A DNA stretch of 64,000 nt from Micromonospora citrea (GCF_900090315.1 NZ_FMHZ01000002.1:5612501-5676500), one strand, 5' to 3'. Shown: positions 48,006 to 56,994, counted from the stretch's first letter. Notes: generated by a model not told the origin, from the sequence alone. Numbers and translations are program-made.

Positions 48006-48243
48006 GGCCCTTGCCGTCCTCGCGGCCCTCGCGACCGGCGGCGTCGTCCTTGGCGACCTGCTCGGCCGTGGACCACTTCAGGTTGGCGAGGCTGTCGACC
48101 CCGACGGCGCCCGCGCTGCTCGCGGCGGCGACGCCAGCGAGGCTGACCACGCCGGTCAGCCCGGCGACGCCGGTGGCGAGCCAGAGCTTGCGCCGGCTGT
48201 TCGGCGCGGTGTTCTCTGCGTTCTTGCGAAGGTAGTTGGACAT
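46678..48243 (-). CDS. Exported parallel beta-helix surface protein, copy 1
   Basis: A 521-residue protein. The N-terminal membrane/signal segment (about 19-45: KLWLATGVAGLTGVVSLAGV) is followed by a highly charged linker of Lys-Asp-Gly repeats (about 75-125). A right-handed beta-helix domain (about 150-510) has repeated NGGAIYN and GGGI-N coils such as GNGGAIYNLGKVEIDKS. Such Asn/Gly-rich coils resemble polymorphic/adhesin-type beta-helices. Single Cys residues occur at ELPCDVD, KDCTY, TACGN and the last NCTNVPGCAN. The function is probably surface binding; nothing identifies an enzyme. From residue ~81 on it is encoded by DNA that appears identical to the neighbouring paralogue. Confidence 0.8.
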   Translation of the reverse strand: MSNYLRKNAENTAPNSRRKLWLATGVAGLTGVVSLAGVAAASSAGAVGVDSLANLKWSTAEQVAKDDAAGREGREDGKGQEGRDDRGGQDWQGKDWHGKDGKDWSGKDGRDGKDKDGRDKDGKDAKELPCDVDVLVEAVNRANEDNGGVFKLAKDCTYKFSEATGNNAFPVIDERITILGNNSTLFHDGSTLFRFFEVASGGDLTLKDLTLKGGQVTAPPPPLSTANGGALLVQLGGEATLTHTKLIDNRATGVGTQGNGGAIYNLGKVEIDKSVLANNHARGVGAGGDGGAIYNEGELTVHDTRIDNNTATGNSAVSGSGGGIANAANGIATIAYSQITNNKASNAGGGINSASTAHLTVTRTKIAGNTACGNGGGINNVGNSTMLLEYVIIAENKATNDGGGVHHNSNSDATIKHAAFTDNTAGNNGGGIFNGIGSTLNLHDSEFTGNHAREGGAIYNSNNARLTIRTSKIVGNFASATAGAGGIFNANNANNAVNLDDKTIIKKNEPRNCTNVPGCAN

Positions 48244-48305
48244 CGGAGCTCTCTGCTCTCTCCTCGTACCAGACAGGGCCGCTCCATCACCGCGGGGCTG
48301 CCCTG

Positions 48306-48347
48306 GCTACAAATCGGTTGTAGCTACTGAGGATCACCGTATGAGAA
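48306..48347 (-). promoter_or_regulatory. Conserved upstream element of beta-helix copy 1
   Basis: GCTACAAAT (48306-48314) and CACCGTATGAGAA (48335-48347) recur at the same distance from the start (63-104 bases) before copy 2 (50270-50312). The surrounding bases differ, which suggests a conserved promoter or operator. Confidence 0.5.
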
Positions 48348-48564
48348 TCTTCTTCTCTTCACGGCCATATCCGAAAGTAACCCACGTTAGGGATAAGACC
48401 GGTCAAGGTGGACGGCCTGGACGATGGTGAGCTCGGCCCCGGAGTTGCCAGTCGGGTCGAACTGGCACCTTGCGCCACGTGTGGCCCCGAACGGTGCGGA
48501 ACTCCGCGCCGAGCCGCCACCGCTCCGATTCCCGAGGCTGAGGTTCTGGACCGGATGCTCACAC

Positions 48565-48608
48565 GGAAGGGATCCCTTCCTCCGTGCCCGGTGGAAGGGA
48601 TCCCTTTC
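48565..48608. terminator. Double palindrome downstream of beta-helix copy 2
   Basis: GGAAGGGATCCCTTCC (48565-48580) and GGAAGGGATCCCTTTC (48593-48608) are each near-perfect palindromes and can also pair with each other. They lie 14 bases past the stop of copy 2 on the minus strand, so a terminator is likely. Confidence 0.65.
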
Positions 48609-48621
48609 GTTATGTGGTGGT

Positions 48622-49949
48622 TCAGTTGGCGCAGCCGGGGACGTTGGTGCAGTTGCGGGGTTCGTTCTTCTTGATGATGGTCTTGTCGTCGAGGTTGACG
48701 GCGTTGTTGGCGTTGTTGGCGTTGAAGATGCCGCCGGCGCCGGCGGTTGCGCTGGCGAAGTTGCCGACGATCTTGCTGGTGCGGATGGTGAGTCTGGCGT
48801 TGTTGCTGTTGTAGATGGCGCCGCCCTCGCGGGCGTGGTTGCCCGTGAACTCGCTGTCGTGGAGGTTCAGGGTGCTGCCGATGCCGTTGAAAATGCCGCC
48901 GCCGTTGTTGCCTGCGGTGTTGTCGGTGAAGGCGGCGTGCTTGATGGTGGCGTCACTGTTGCTGTTGTGGTGGACGCCTCCGCCGTCGTTGGTGGCCTTG
49001 TTTTCGGCGATGATGACGTACTCCAGCAGCATGGTGGAGTTGCCGACGTTGTTGATGCCGCCGCCGTTACCGCAGGCGGTGTTGCCGGCGATCTTGGTGC
49101 GGGTGACGGTGAGGTGGGCGGTGCTGGCGCTGTTGATGCCGCCGCCGGCGTTGCTGGCCTTGTTGTTGGTGATCTGGCTGTAGGCGATGGTGGCGATGCC
49201 GTTCGCCGCGTTGGCGATGCCGCCGCCGCTGCCGCTGACCGCGCTGTTGCCGGTGGCGGTGTTGTTGTCGATGCGGGTGTCGTGGACGGTAAGTTCGCCT
49301 TCGTTGTAGATGGCGCCGCCGTCGCCGCCAGCGCCGACGCCGCGGGCGTGGTTGTTGGCGAGGACACTCTTGTCGATCTCGACCTTGCCGAGGTTGTAGA
49401 TGGCGCCGCCGTTGCCCTGGGTGCCGACGCCGGTGGCACGGTTGTCGATCAGTTTGGTGTGCGTCAGGGTGGCCTCGCCGCCCAGTTGGACCAGCAGGGC
49501 GCCGCCGTTGGCGGTGCTCAGCGGCGGCGGGGGCGCGGTCACCTGGCCGCCCTTGAGGGTGAGGTCCTTGAGCGTCAGGTCGCCGCCGGAGGCGACTTCG
49601 AAGAACCGGAACAGTGTGCTGCCGTCGTGGAACAACGTCGAGTTGTTGCCCAGGATCGTGATCCGCTCGTCGATGACGGGGAAGGCGTTGTTGCCGGTGG
49701 CCTCGCTGAACTTGTAGGTGCAGTCCTTGGCCAGCTTGAACACGCCGCCGTTGTCCTCGTTGGCCCGGTTCACCGCCTCGACCAGGACGTCGACATCGCA
49801 CGGCAGTTCCTTGGCGTCCTTGCCGTCCTTGTCCCGGCCGTCCTTGTCCTTACCGTCCCGGCCGTCCTTGCCCGACCAGTCCTTGCCGTCCTTGCCGTGC
49901 CAGTCCTTGCCCTGCCAGTCCTGACCGCCGCGGTCGTCCCGCCCTTCCT
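48622..49949 (-). repeat. 1,328-bp duplicated block, copy B (partner at 46678-48005)
   Basis: Copy B starts at the stop codon of the second beta-helix gene and ends where the linker sequences diverge (base 48006 versus 49950). No inserted mobile element or target duplication is visible at either end. Confidence 0.92.
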
Positions 49950-50208
49950 TCTCCTCGTCGCGTGCGTCGGAGGCCGGGTCGGCCTTGCCGGCGTCGCTGA
50001 CGTTCTGCTTCGGCGTCGACGACTGCGCGTCCGACAGCCGGTCCACGCCGCCGGGCTTGTCATCGCGAGCGGCCAGGCCACCCAGCGCGGCCAGGCCGAC
50101 CACGCCGGTCAGCCCGGCGACGCCCGCGGCCACCCAGAGTTTGCGCCGCCCTCGGGTCGGTGCGCCCACGGGGGCGTCACCGTCGGGAGTCGTTACGTCA
50201 TTGGACAT
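48622..50208 (-). CDS. Exported parallel beta-helix surface protein, copy 2
   Basis: A 528-residue paralogue of the preceding beta-helix protein. The first ~85 residues are distinct: a different cytoplasmic start (MSNDVTTPDGDAPVGAPTRG), a related membrane segment (KLWVAAGVAGLTGVVGLAAL) and a different acidic linker. From EGRDDRGGQDWQGK on, the two proteins are the same to the last residue. The start ATG 50208 corresponds in position to the copy 1 start, and both have MSN after it. The contrast between a diverged head and an identical body points to gene conversion rather than simple recent duplication. Its role is unknown; surface adhesion or matrix function is a guess. Confidence 0.8.
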   Translation of the reverse strand: MSNDVTTPDGDAPVGAPTRGRRKLWVAAGVAGLTGVVGLAALGGLAARDDKPGGVDRLSDAQSSTPKQNVSDAGKADPASDARDEEKEGRDDRGGQDWQGKDWHGKDGKDWSGKDGRDGKDKDGRDKDGKDAKELPCDVDVLVEAVNRANEDNGGVFKLAKDCTYKFSEATGNNAFPVIDERITILGNNSTLFHDGSTLFRFFEVASGGDLTLKDLTLKGGQVTAPPPPLSTANGGALLVQLGGEATLTHTKLIDNRATGVGTQGNGGAIYNLGKVEIDKSVLANNHARGVGAGGDGGAIYNEGELTVHDTRIDNNTATGNSAVSGSGGGIANAANGIATIAYSQITNNKASNAGGGINSASTAHLTVTRTKIAGNTACGNGGGINNVGNSTMLLEYVIIAENKATNDGGGVHHNSNSDATIKHAAFTDNTAGNNGGGIFNGIGSTLNLHDSEFTGNHAREGGAIYNSNNARLTIRTSKIVGNFASATAGAGGIFNANNANNAVNLDDKTIIKKNEPRNCTNVPGCAN

Positions 50209-50269
50209 CGGAGCCTTCCGCCCTTTCCTGCTGCCAGACGGGGTCGCACCATGCGAAGCGGCGCGACCA

Positions 50270-50312
50270 GCTACAAATGTGTTTGCAGCCTCTGATAGCC
50301 ACCGTATGAGAA
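50270..50312 (-). promoter_or_regulatory. Conserved upstream element of beta-helix copy 2
   Basis: GCTACAAAT (50270-50278) and CACCGTATGAGAA (50300-50312) match the element before copy 1 in sequence and in spacing from the start codon. Confidence 0.5.
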
Positions 50313-50426
50313 GGTTCCTCGCGAGAGGGCCGAATCCGAGAAACCCCCGCATTACCCTCACTTCGGGCGCGACCCGGCAACCCGGCGGATCCGGGCAGGA
50401 AGCCGAGTGAGCAGCGCAAACGCCGA

Positions 50427-50485
50427 CGGGCCCCGCCGCAGGTGCGTCGACGTCGGAAAACGTCGCGACCCGGCGGCGGGGCCCG
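50427..50485. terminator. Hairpin downstream of the aminopeptidase gene
   Basis: CGGGCCCCGCCGC (50427-50439) pairs with GCGGCGGGGCCCG (50473-50485). The loop contains a second small CGACGT/ACGTCG hairpin. It lies just past the stop of the pepP gene. Confidence 0.75.
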
Positions 50486-50505
50486 TTGTGGTCGTACCGC
50501 TGGCG

Positions 50506-51987
50506 TCAGCCGGGCAGGCGGGGTCCCGCCTCGCGCTGCTCGGCCAGCCAGGTCTCCACCTCGTCGGCCGCCCGCGGCAGCCCGGCGGAGAGGTTCACCG
50601 CACCGGTGGCGGTGACCAGGATGTCGTCCTCGATCCGGATGCCGATGCCGCGCAGCTCCTCCGGGACCATCTCGTCCTCGGGCTGGAAATAGAGCCCGGG
50701 CTCGACGGTGAGCACGTAGCCCTCGCCCAGCGTGCCCTTCTTGTAGTTCTCGTCGCGGGCGTTGGAGCAGTCGTGCACGTCGATGCCGAGCATGTGGCCG
50801 AAACCGTGCAGCGTCCACCGCCGATAGACCGTCGACTTCTCGTCCATCGCCTCGTCCACGCTGCCCGGCAGCAGGCCCAGGTCGGCCAGGCCCTCGGCGA
50901 GCACCCGCATGCAGGTCAGGTGCACGTCGCGGAACGCCACCCCGGGCCTGATCGCGTCGATGCCGGCCTGCTGCGAGGCGTACACCACGTCGTAGACCTG
51001 GCGCTGCAGCGGACTGAACCGGCCGTCGACCGGCAGCACCCGGGTCACGTCGGCCGTGTAGAGGTGTCGGTTCTCCACGCCCATGTCCATCAGCAGCAGC
51101 TCGCCCGGGCGGGTCGACCCGTTGTTGCGTACCCAGTGCAGGATCGTCGCGTGCTCGCCGGCGCCGACGATCGAGCCGTAGCCGACGTCGTTGCCGTCGT
51201 GCCGGGCGCGCAGCGCGAAGACCCCCTCCAGCAGGCGCTCCGAGACCCCCCGGTCCGCCGGCAGCACGCGGGCCACGTCCTCGAAGCCGCGCACGGTGGC
51301 GTCGATCGCGTCCTGGAGCTGGCTGATCTCCCACTCGTCCTTGGCCAGCTTCAGCTCCGCGATGGCGATCGCCAGCTCCCAGTCGCGGGCCGGCTGGCCC
51401 TGGGCGCGGGGACCGTCGTACGGGCGCACGGCCCGGTCCACCCGCCCGTCGAAGCCGCGCAGCACCCGGGTCCGCCCCGGCGCCAGGTCGGCCAGCGCGC
51501 CCTCCAGCTCGGTCAGGTCGGCGGTCGGCACGCCCAGCTCGGTCGACTTCTCGGCCAGGCTGTGCCGCCGGCCGAGCCACAGCTCACCGTGGCGGCTGCG
51601 GAAGAACTCGTCGTTCTGCCGGGACGACCGGGGACGCATGTACAGCGTGGCGTCGTGACCCGACCCGTTCGGCCGCAGCACGAGCACGCTGTCCGGTTCG
51701 TGGTCGCCCGTCAGGTAGGCGAAGTCACTGCCCGGCCGGAACGGGTACGCGGTGTCGTTGGCGCGAACCTTCTCGCCGCCGGTCGGGATCACCAGGGTCT
51801 CGCCCGGGAAGGCGGCGGAGAGCGCGGCGCGGCGCTTGGCGTAGTTGGGCACCTCCGGCCGCGGCCCGATCGGCAGCGTCGTGTCCCGCCAGCCCTGCCG
51901 CATGAACGCCAGGAACGCCTCCGGGAAGGCCGGGTCGTGCGACTCGGTGCCGTCGGCCGGCTTGTTGTCGGTGCGTTCCTCGGTCAT
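50506..51987 (-). CDS. pepP: Xaa-Pro aminopeptidase (aminopeptidase P, M24B)
   Basis: A 493-residue cytoplasmic metallopeptidase that removes N-terminal residues before proline. The N-terminal aminopeptidase P domain (about 45-180) is followed by the creatinase/pita-bread domain. Metal ligands are visible as LLMDMGVEN and TADVTRVLPV (two Asp), HGFGHMLGIDVHD (His), LTVEPGLYF (Glu) and GIRIEDDIL (Glu). GGAGGGAG precedes the ATG at 51987 by 6 bases. Length is normal for actinobacterial enzymes. It is transcribed away from asnB. Confidence 0.95.
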   Translation of the reverse strand: MTEERTDNKPADGTESHDPAFPEAFLAFMRQGWRDTTLPIGPRPEVPNYAKRRAALSAAFPGETLVIPTGGEKVRANDTAYPFRPGSDFAYLTGDHEPDSVLVLRPNGSGHDATLYMRPRSSRQNDEFFRSRHGELWLGRRHSLAEKSTELGVPTADLTELEGALADLAPGRTRVLRGFDGRVDRAVRPYDGPRAQGQPARDWELAIAIAELKLAKDEWEISQLQDAIDATVRGFEDVARVLPADRGVSERLLEGVFALRARHDGNDVGYGSIVGAGEHATILHWVRNNGSTRPGELLLMDMGVENRHLYTADVTRVLPVDGRFSPLQRQVYDVVYASQQAGIDAIRPGVAFRDVHLTCMRVLAEGLADLGLLPGSVDEAMDEKSTVYRRWTLHGFGHMLGIDVHDCSNARDENYKKGTLGEGYVLTVEPGLYFQPEDEMVPEELRGIGIRIEDDILVTATGAVNLSAGLPRAADEVETWLAEQREAGPRLPG

Positions 51988-52134
51988 GCTTCGCTCCCTC
52001 CGGATCCGTGCTGGTCCTGACGGTACTCCGCGCCTCGGCGGCCCGGGCGCCCCGGTACGCCCGCCGCGTGGGCCGGGACGGAAGAGGCTGCGGTGCCGCG
52101 ACGCCCGGTCGGGGCGCGTGGAAAGATGACCACC

Positions 52135-54096
52135 ATGTGCGGACTCCTGGCCTTCTTCAGCGCGCGCGGCGACGCCGCCGCCCACCGCGACAACATCGCC
52201 GGGGCGTTGGAATGCCTGCACCACCGCGGACCGGACGAGACCGGTGTCGAGGTGGTCGGCGACGCCTCCGGCCGGTACGCGGACGGGGTGTTCGCGCACA
52301 AGCGCCTGGCGATCATCGACGTGGCCTCGAGCCAGGAGCCCCTGTCCTACGCGAACGGGCGCTACCTGCTCACCTTCAACGGCGAGATCTACAACTACAT
52401 CGAGCTGCGCGAGGAGCTGATCCGGAACTTCGGCGCGCAGTTCGCCACCGCGGGTGACGGCGAGGTGATCGTCGCCGGCTACCACTTCTGGGGCGAGCAG
52501 GTGCTCACCCGGCTGCGCGGCATGTTCGCCTTCGTCATCTGGGACCGGCAGGAGCGCCGCGCCTTCGGCGGCCGGGACTACTTCGGCATCAAGCCGCTGC
52601 ACTACCTGGAGACCGCCGACGGCCTCTACCTCGCCTCGGAGAAGAAGGCGCTGCTGCCCTTCGCGCACTCCAACTACCAGGGCGACGCCGGCATCGACAC
52701 CGCCAACCTCAGCCACTACCTGACGCTGCAGTACGTGCCGGAGCCCGGCACCCTGCACAAGGGGATCAACCGGATCGGCTCGGGGGAGTACCTCACCTGG
52801 ACCCCGGGCGGGCGGATCGACGTGCGGCGGTGGTACAGGCCGGTGTTCCGGCCCACCCCGGTCTCCGACGAGCAGCGGCTCTACCACGAGATCCGGGAGA
52901 CGCTGCGGGAGAGCGTCCGGATGCACATGCGCTCCGACGTGCCGGTCGGCTCGTTCCTCTCCAGCGGCATCGACTCGACCGCCGTGGTCGCCCTGGCGCG
53001 CGAGTTCAACCCGAACATCCTCACCTTCACCGTCGGCTACGACGTCCCGGGCTACTCCGAGATCGACGTCGCCCAGGACTCGGCCCGACACCTCGACGTG
53101 ACGACCATCCCGACGAAGATCGGGCCGTACGACATGATCGAGGCGCTGCCGAAGATCGTCTGGCACCTGGACGACCCGGTGGCCGACCCGGCGCTGGTGC
53201 CCCTGTACTTCGTGGCCAAGAAGGCCGCCGAGCACGTCACGGTGGTCCTCTCCGGCGAGGGCGCCGACGAGTTCTTCGGCGGCTACACGATCTACCGCGA
53301 GCCGCTGTCGCTCAGCGGCGTCAACGGCCTGCCGGGCGGCGTGCAGAAGGGGCTGCGGGCGGTCTCCAAGGCGATCCCGCAGGGCGTCAAGGGCAAGAGC
53401 TTCCTGGAGCGCGGCACCACCCCGATCGAGCAGCGCTACTACGGCAACGCCCGGATGTTCACCGAGGAGGAGAAGCAGCACCTGCTGCGCCGCTACGACC
53501 CCTCGGTGCGCTACACCGACGTCACCGCGCCGATCTACGCGGAGTGCACCGAACTCGACGACGTGACCAAGATGCAGTACGTCGACCTCTACACGTGGCT
53601 GCGCGGCGACATCCTGGTCAAGGCCGACCGGATCTCGATGGCGCACTCGCTGGAGGTGCGGGTGCCCTTCCTGGACCGGGAGGTCTTCGACGTGGCGTCG
53701 CGGATCCCGGTGGACCTGAAGCTCCCGCCGCGCTCCGACGCCACCAAGTACGCGATGCGTCAGGCGCTGCAGGGCGTGGTGCCGCCGGCCATCGTCAACC
53801 GCAAGAAGCTCGGCTTCCCGACCCCCACCCGGGTCTGGCTGCGCGGCGAGATGTACGAGTGGGCCCGGCACGTGCTGGCCACCTCCGGCGCGGGCGACCT
53901 GCTCGACCTGTCGTACGCGATGCGGCTGCTGGAGGAGCACAAGCGGGAGGAGGCCGACCACTCCCGCAAGGTGTGGACCGTGCTGATCTTCTGCATCTGG
54001 CACGCCATCTTCGTGGCGAAGACCCTCGACCCGGGCATCCAGCGCAACCAGTCCGCCCTGCTCACCAAGCCGGTGGTCGGTTCGATGGTCCGCTGA
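52135..54096 (+). CDS. asnB: Glutamine-hydrolysing asparagine synthetase
   Basis: A 653-residue two-domain enzyme making asparagine from aspartate, glutamine and ATP. The class II glutaminase domain starts with the nucleophile Cys2 (MCGLLAFFSARG), and RLAIID and NGEIYN form its glutamine site. The synthetase domain has the ATP loop SSGIDS (about 281-286) and SGEGADEFFGGY. The start must be ATG 52135 so that Cys becomes N-terminal; an ATG at 52126 would add MTT. The weak ribosome binding site is GGAAAG. It is a typical long actinobacterial AsnB. A 21-bp terminator stem follows. Confidence 0.95.
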   Translation: MCGLLAFFSARGDAAAHRDNIAGALECLHHRGPDETGVEVVGDASGRYADGVFAHKRLAIIDVASSQEPLSYANGRYLLTFNGEIYNYIELREELIRNFGAQFATAGDGEVIVAGYHFWGEQVLTRLRGMFAFVIWDRQERRAFGGRDYFGIKPLHYLETADGLYLASEKKALLPFAHSNYQGDAGIDTANLSHYLTLQYVPEPGTLHKGINRIGSGEYLTWTPGGRIDVRRWYRPVFRPTPVSDEQRLYHEIRETLRESVRMHMRSDVPVGSFLSSGIDSTAVVALAREFNPNILTFTVGYDVPGYSEIDVAQDSARHLDVTTIPTKIGPYDMIEALPKIVWHLDDPVADPALVPLYFVAKKAAEHVTVVLSGEGADEFFGGYTIYREPLSLSGVNGLPGGVQKGLRAVSKAIPQGVKGKSFLERGTTPIEQRYYGNARMFTEEEKQHLLRRYDPSVRYTDVTAPIYAECTELDDVTKMQYVDLYTWLRGDILVKADRISMAHSLEVRVPFLDREVFDVASRIPVDLKLPPRSDATKYAMRQALQGVVPPAIVNRKKLGFPTPTRVWLRGEMYEWARHVLATSGAGDLLDLSYAMRLLEEHKREEADHSRKVWTVLIFCIWHAIFVAKTLDPGIQRNQSALLTKPVVGSMVR

Positions 54097-54128
54097 ACCA
54101 CCCCGCCTCCGGGCCCGCCCGCGTCGTC

Positions 54129-54182
54129 GATCAGGAGGTCTGCGTCACCGGAACGGTCGGTGGTGACGCAGACCTCCTGATC
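54129..54182. terminator. Perfect 21-bp-stem terminator
   Basis: Bases 54129-54149 pair completely with 54162-54182 around a 12-base loop, between the convergent asnB and LPMO genes. Confidence 0.88.
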
Positions 54183-54242
54183 GCTTCAGGGTCGGCGCCC
54201 GGCCCGGGTCCAGGGCCCGGGCCGGGGAGTGCGGGTGTCGGG

Positions 54243-55343
54243 TCAGCGGCCGGAGCAGGTGACCGTGGGCAGGGTGTTGGTGCCGTTGGTGGTGGCGACG
54301 AAGCCGAAGGTCGTGGTGCCCTCCGGGGCGATCGTGCCGTTCCAGGCCGCGTTGGTCACGGTGACCGAGGAACCGGATCCGCCCAGCGTGCCGCTCCACA
54401 GGCTGTTGATGCTCTGCCCGCTGGGCCACGTCCAGTTCGCCGTCCATCCGGACCACGTCGAGGCGGTGTGATTCATGATCGTGACCTCGCCCTGGAAGCC
54501 GCCGTTCCACGAGCCGACCACCTTGTAGACCGCCATGCAGTCACCGTCGTGCGGCGGCGGGGTGGTCGGGCTCGGCGGGGGCGTGGTCGGGTTCGGCGGC
54601 GGGGTCGTGGTGGGCGGCGGCAGCGTGCCGCCGGGGCCGACGCCGGTCACCTCGCCGTTGCCCCCGTCGAAGGTCACGTCCGAGCAGCCGAAGAAGTTCT
54701 CCTGGCTGTCCGAGCGGACCCACCGCGAGTAGATGATGTGCCGGCCGCTCTTGTTGGCCGGCAGGTTGCCGCTGAAGTAGTAGTGCCCGTCGTTGGTGCC
54801 GACCGCACCCCGCTGGGGCGGGTTGGTCACCGTCAGGAACGGCTGCTCCTCCAGGTCGCTCCAGGCCAGCGGGCGGGTGGGGCTCCAGCTGTCCTTCGTC
54901 ACGTAGAAGTAGAAGGTGCCGGGGTGGTGGGCCCAGTTGCTGTAGCGGAACTCCATCCGCGCCCCGGCCGTCAGGTGGGTCAGCGGCCAGTCGGTGCGGG
55001 CCAGGTCGTAGCCGGCGAAGCCGGTGTTGCCGCCGCTGCACAGCTTGCCGTCCGGGATGTAGCCGACGGTCCGGCCGCCGGCGTCGGAGCGCAGCACGCT
55101 GAACCAGTTGTAGAGCGAGTTGGCGCCGCTCTGCGCCACGGCGGCCGAGCAGGCGGGGTTGTTCGGCCTGATCTCGCCGGTGGCGGTGAGGCCGTCCTTC
55201 CAGCACAGGAACGTCCGGCTGCCGGGGGTCATGGCGGCGCCGTGCGCGGCGGCGGGGTCGGGCCCCGCCGTCAGGGCGACGGCGCCCACGAGGAGGGTGG
55301 CGGCCGCGGTGAGCAACGCGGCCGTACGCGATCGGTGGGACAC
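54243..55343 (-). CDS. AA10 lytic polysaccharide monooxygenase with C-terminal CBM2
   Basis: A 366-residue secreted enzyme. After the signal peptide (about 1-33), the mature protein begins with His34 (AAAHGAAMTPG), the N-terminal copper-brace residue. The second brace His is His139 or His140 (SNWAHHPGTFYFYV). The AA10 domain (about 34-230) is joined by a Pro/Thr linker to a CBM2 (about 265-366; AVYKVVGSWNGGFQGEV, WPSGQSINSLWSG). LPMOs use copper and H2O2 or O2 to break crystalline cellulose or chitin; CBM2 suggests cellulose. The GTG at 55343 follows AGGAG. No CebR-type palindrome was seen in the 275 bases upstream. Confidence 0.95.
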   Translation of the reverse strand: MSHRSRTAALLTAAATLLVGAVALTAGPDPAAAHGAAMTPGSRTFLCWKDGLTATGEIRPNNPACSAAVAQSGANSLYNWFSVLRSDAGGRTVGYIPDGKLCSGGNTGFAGYDLARTDWPLTHLTAGARMEFRYSNWAHHPGTFYFYVTKDSWSPTRPLAWSDLEEQPFLTVTNPPQRGAVGTNDGHYYFSGNLPANKSGRHIIYSRWVRSDSQENFFGCSDVTFDGGNGEVTGVGPGGTLPPPTTTPPPNPTTPPPSPTTPPPHDGDCMAVYKVVGSWNGGFQGEVTIMNHTASTWSGWTANWTWPSGQSINSLWSGTLGGSGSSVTVTNAAWNGTIAPEGTTTFGFVATTNGTNTLPTVTCSGR

Positions 55344-55617
55344 GGGTTCTCCTGACTCGCGGGACGCGGGCGTCCCGCGGGTGACGCGGGGTGGCAGCGC
55401 CGGCCGCCCCGCTGCACGAGCGGATACGACGGTCGCGGCGGACGTGCCCCGGCGCGGATGGCCGGCGGACGTGCGCCGTCGGCGGCCCGTTCTCGCGGGC
55501 CGGTGCCCTCGCGTGGATGTGAACCCGGCGCCGGCGGCACGGCAGCCCCCGCACCGCCCGGCATGCGCCATCCCACCACGCGGGCGGGACGGCGCGCAAT
55601 AGCCCTTTCTCGATGTG

Positions 55618-55992
55618 TCAGTAACGCTCGGCGAGGTGTTCGCGGCCGGGCGGCGGCTCGTAGGCCGCCGGCCAGAACTCGGTGATCTCGCGGACCAGAC
55701 CGGCGTCGTCGAGGTCGAAGAAGCTCGTGGCGGGGAGCTGCTCGCCCCGGTAGGCGCAGGTGATCCAGGTGGCGGCGTGCCGGCCCGAGGCGACCGCGCG
55801 GGTCACCGCGAGATGCCAGTCGCCGGGGTATTCCTGGTTGAAGCGCAGGAACGACTCCCGGCCGACGATCCGCTCGCGGGTCTGCGGCATGTGGTAGACC
55901 ACGTCGTCGGCGAGCAGGCCGGCGAGGGTGTCCCAGTCCCTCGCCTCCAACGCCGTCCAGTAGGCCGACACGGCGGCTTCGGTGTTCATCAT
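55618..55992 (-). CDS. SnoaL-like/NTF2-fold protein
   Basis: A 124-residue protein of the SnoaL/NTF2 fold (VSAYWTALEARDWDTLAGLL, ADDVVYHMPQTRERIVGRES, ITEFWPAAYEPP). Acid and His residues line the likely pocket (Asp at DDVVYH), but the reaction is unknown. Two start ATGs are adjacent (55992 and 55989). It is divergent from the PfkB gene, with 66 bases between. Confidence 0.85.
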   Translation of the reverse strand: MMNTEAAVSAYWTALEARDWDTLAGLLADDVVYHMPQTRERIVGRESFLRFNQEYPGDWHLAVTRAVASGRHAATWITCAYRGEQLPATSFFDLDDAGLVREITEFWPAAYEPPPGREHLAERY

Positions 55993-56058
55993 GGCGCGTA
56001 CTGTGCCAGCCTGGTGCGACACGTTGAGTCGGCGCGCGGTGCGGACGAGGGGGAGCGG

Positions 56059-56994
56059 ATGGGTTACGCGGTGGTGCTCGGTGAGGCGCTGGTCGACCTG
56101 CTCGACACCGAGTGCGACGGGGAGCCGGTCTACCGGCAGGCCGTCGGCGGCGGGCCGCTGAACGTGGCGGTCTGCGTCGCCCGGCTCGGCGGCGCGGTGC
56201 AGTTCGTCGGGTCGCTCGGCGACGACGCCCTGGCCGGGCGGATCCGCGACTTCCTGGCCGGGGCCGGCGTCGGCCTGGCCGGGGCGGTCACCGTCGCCGC
56301 CCCGACCGCGCTGGCGGTGGCCACCTTCGCCGGGCCCGAGCCCGACTTCCGGTTCTACGGCGAGCCGCCCTCCTACGGCCTGCTCGGCCCCGACGACCTC
56401 GACGCCGACCTGGTCGCGGGCGCCGACGTCCTGTACTGCGGGTCGATCGTGCTGCTCCAGCCGTCGGTGCTGGCCGCCGCTCGCCGGGCCTGGGCGCTGG
56501 CCGGCGGCCTGCGGGTCCTCGACCCCAACGTGCGACCCCGGCTGCTCGACGGGCCGGCCGCGCTGGCCGGGCTGCGCGAGATCGTGGCCGAGTTCGCCGC
56601 CGGCGCCCACCTGGTCAAGCTGAGCGCGGCCGACGCGAAGCTGCTCTACCCCGGCGAGCCGGAGGAGGGGGTGGCGGCGTACCTGCGGGAACTCGGCGCG
56701 GGCACCGTCGTGGTCACCCTCGGCGCAGCCGGCGCGGTGGTCGCCGCCGCCGGCGCCGATCCGGTACGCGTGCCCGCCCCGAAGGTGGAAGCGGTGGACG
56801 CGACCGGCGCCGGCGACTCGGTGATGGGGGCGCTCGTCGCCGACCTGCTGACCGACGGCGAACCCGCCGCGCCGGCCGGCTGGCACGAGCGGGTGGCCTT
56901 CGCGCTGCGGGTGGCCGCCCTGGTCTGCGAGTCGCCGGGCGGCGCGACCGCCATGCCCACCCGCGCCGAGGTCCTCGCCCGCTTCGCCCGCTGA
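56059..56994 (+). CDS. PfkB-family carbohydrate kinase (fructokinase-like)
   Basis: A 311-residue sugar kinase. The N-terminal GEALVDLLD and GGGPLNVAVCVARLG are the PfkB signature 1 region. VEAVDATGAGDSVMGAL near residue 255 is signature 2, with the catalytic Asp in GAGDS. VTLGAAGAVV forms the ATP site. The sequence is closest in pattern to fructokinases, but the exact sugar cannot be determined. The ribosome binding site is GGGGGAG. It stands alone. Confidence 0.9.
   Translation: MGYAVVLGEALVDLLDTECDGEPVYRQAVGGGPLNVAVCVARLGGAVQFVGSLGDDALAGRIRDFLAGAGVGLAGAVTVAAPTALAVATFAGPEPDFRFYGEPPSYGLLGPDDLDADLVAGADVLYCGSIVLLQPSVLAAARRAWALAGGLRVLDPNVRPRLLDGPAALAGLREIVAEFAAGAHLVKLSAADAKLLYPGEPEEGVAAYLRELGAGTVVVTLGAAGAVVAAAGADPVRVPAPKVEAVDATGAGDSVMGALVADLLTDGEPAAPAGWHERVAFALRVAALVCESPGGATAMPTRAEVLARFAR

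Noticed and set aside
46678..50208. Transposition as cause of the beta-helix duplication
   Set aside because: No transposase, terminal inverted repeats or target-site duplications; the block ends exactly at gene features.
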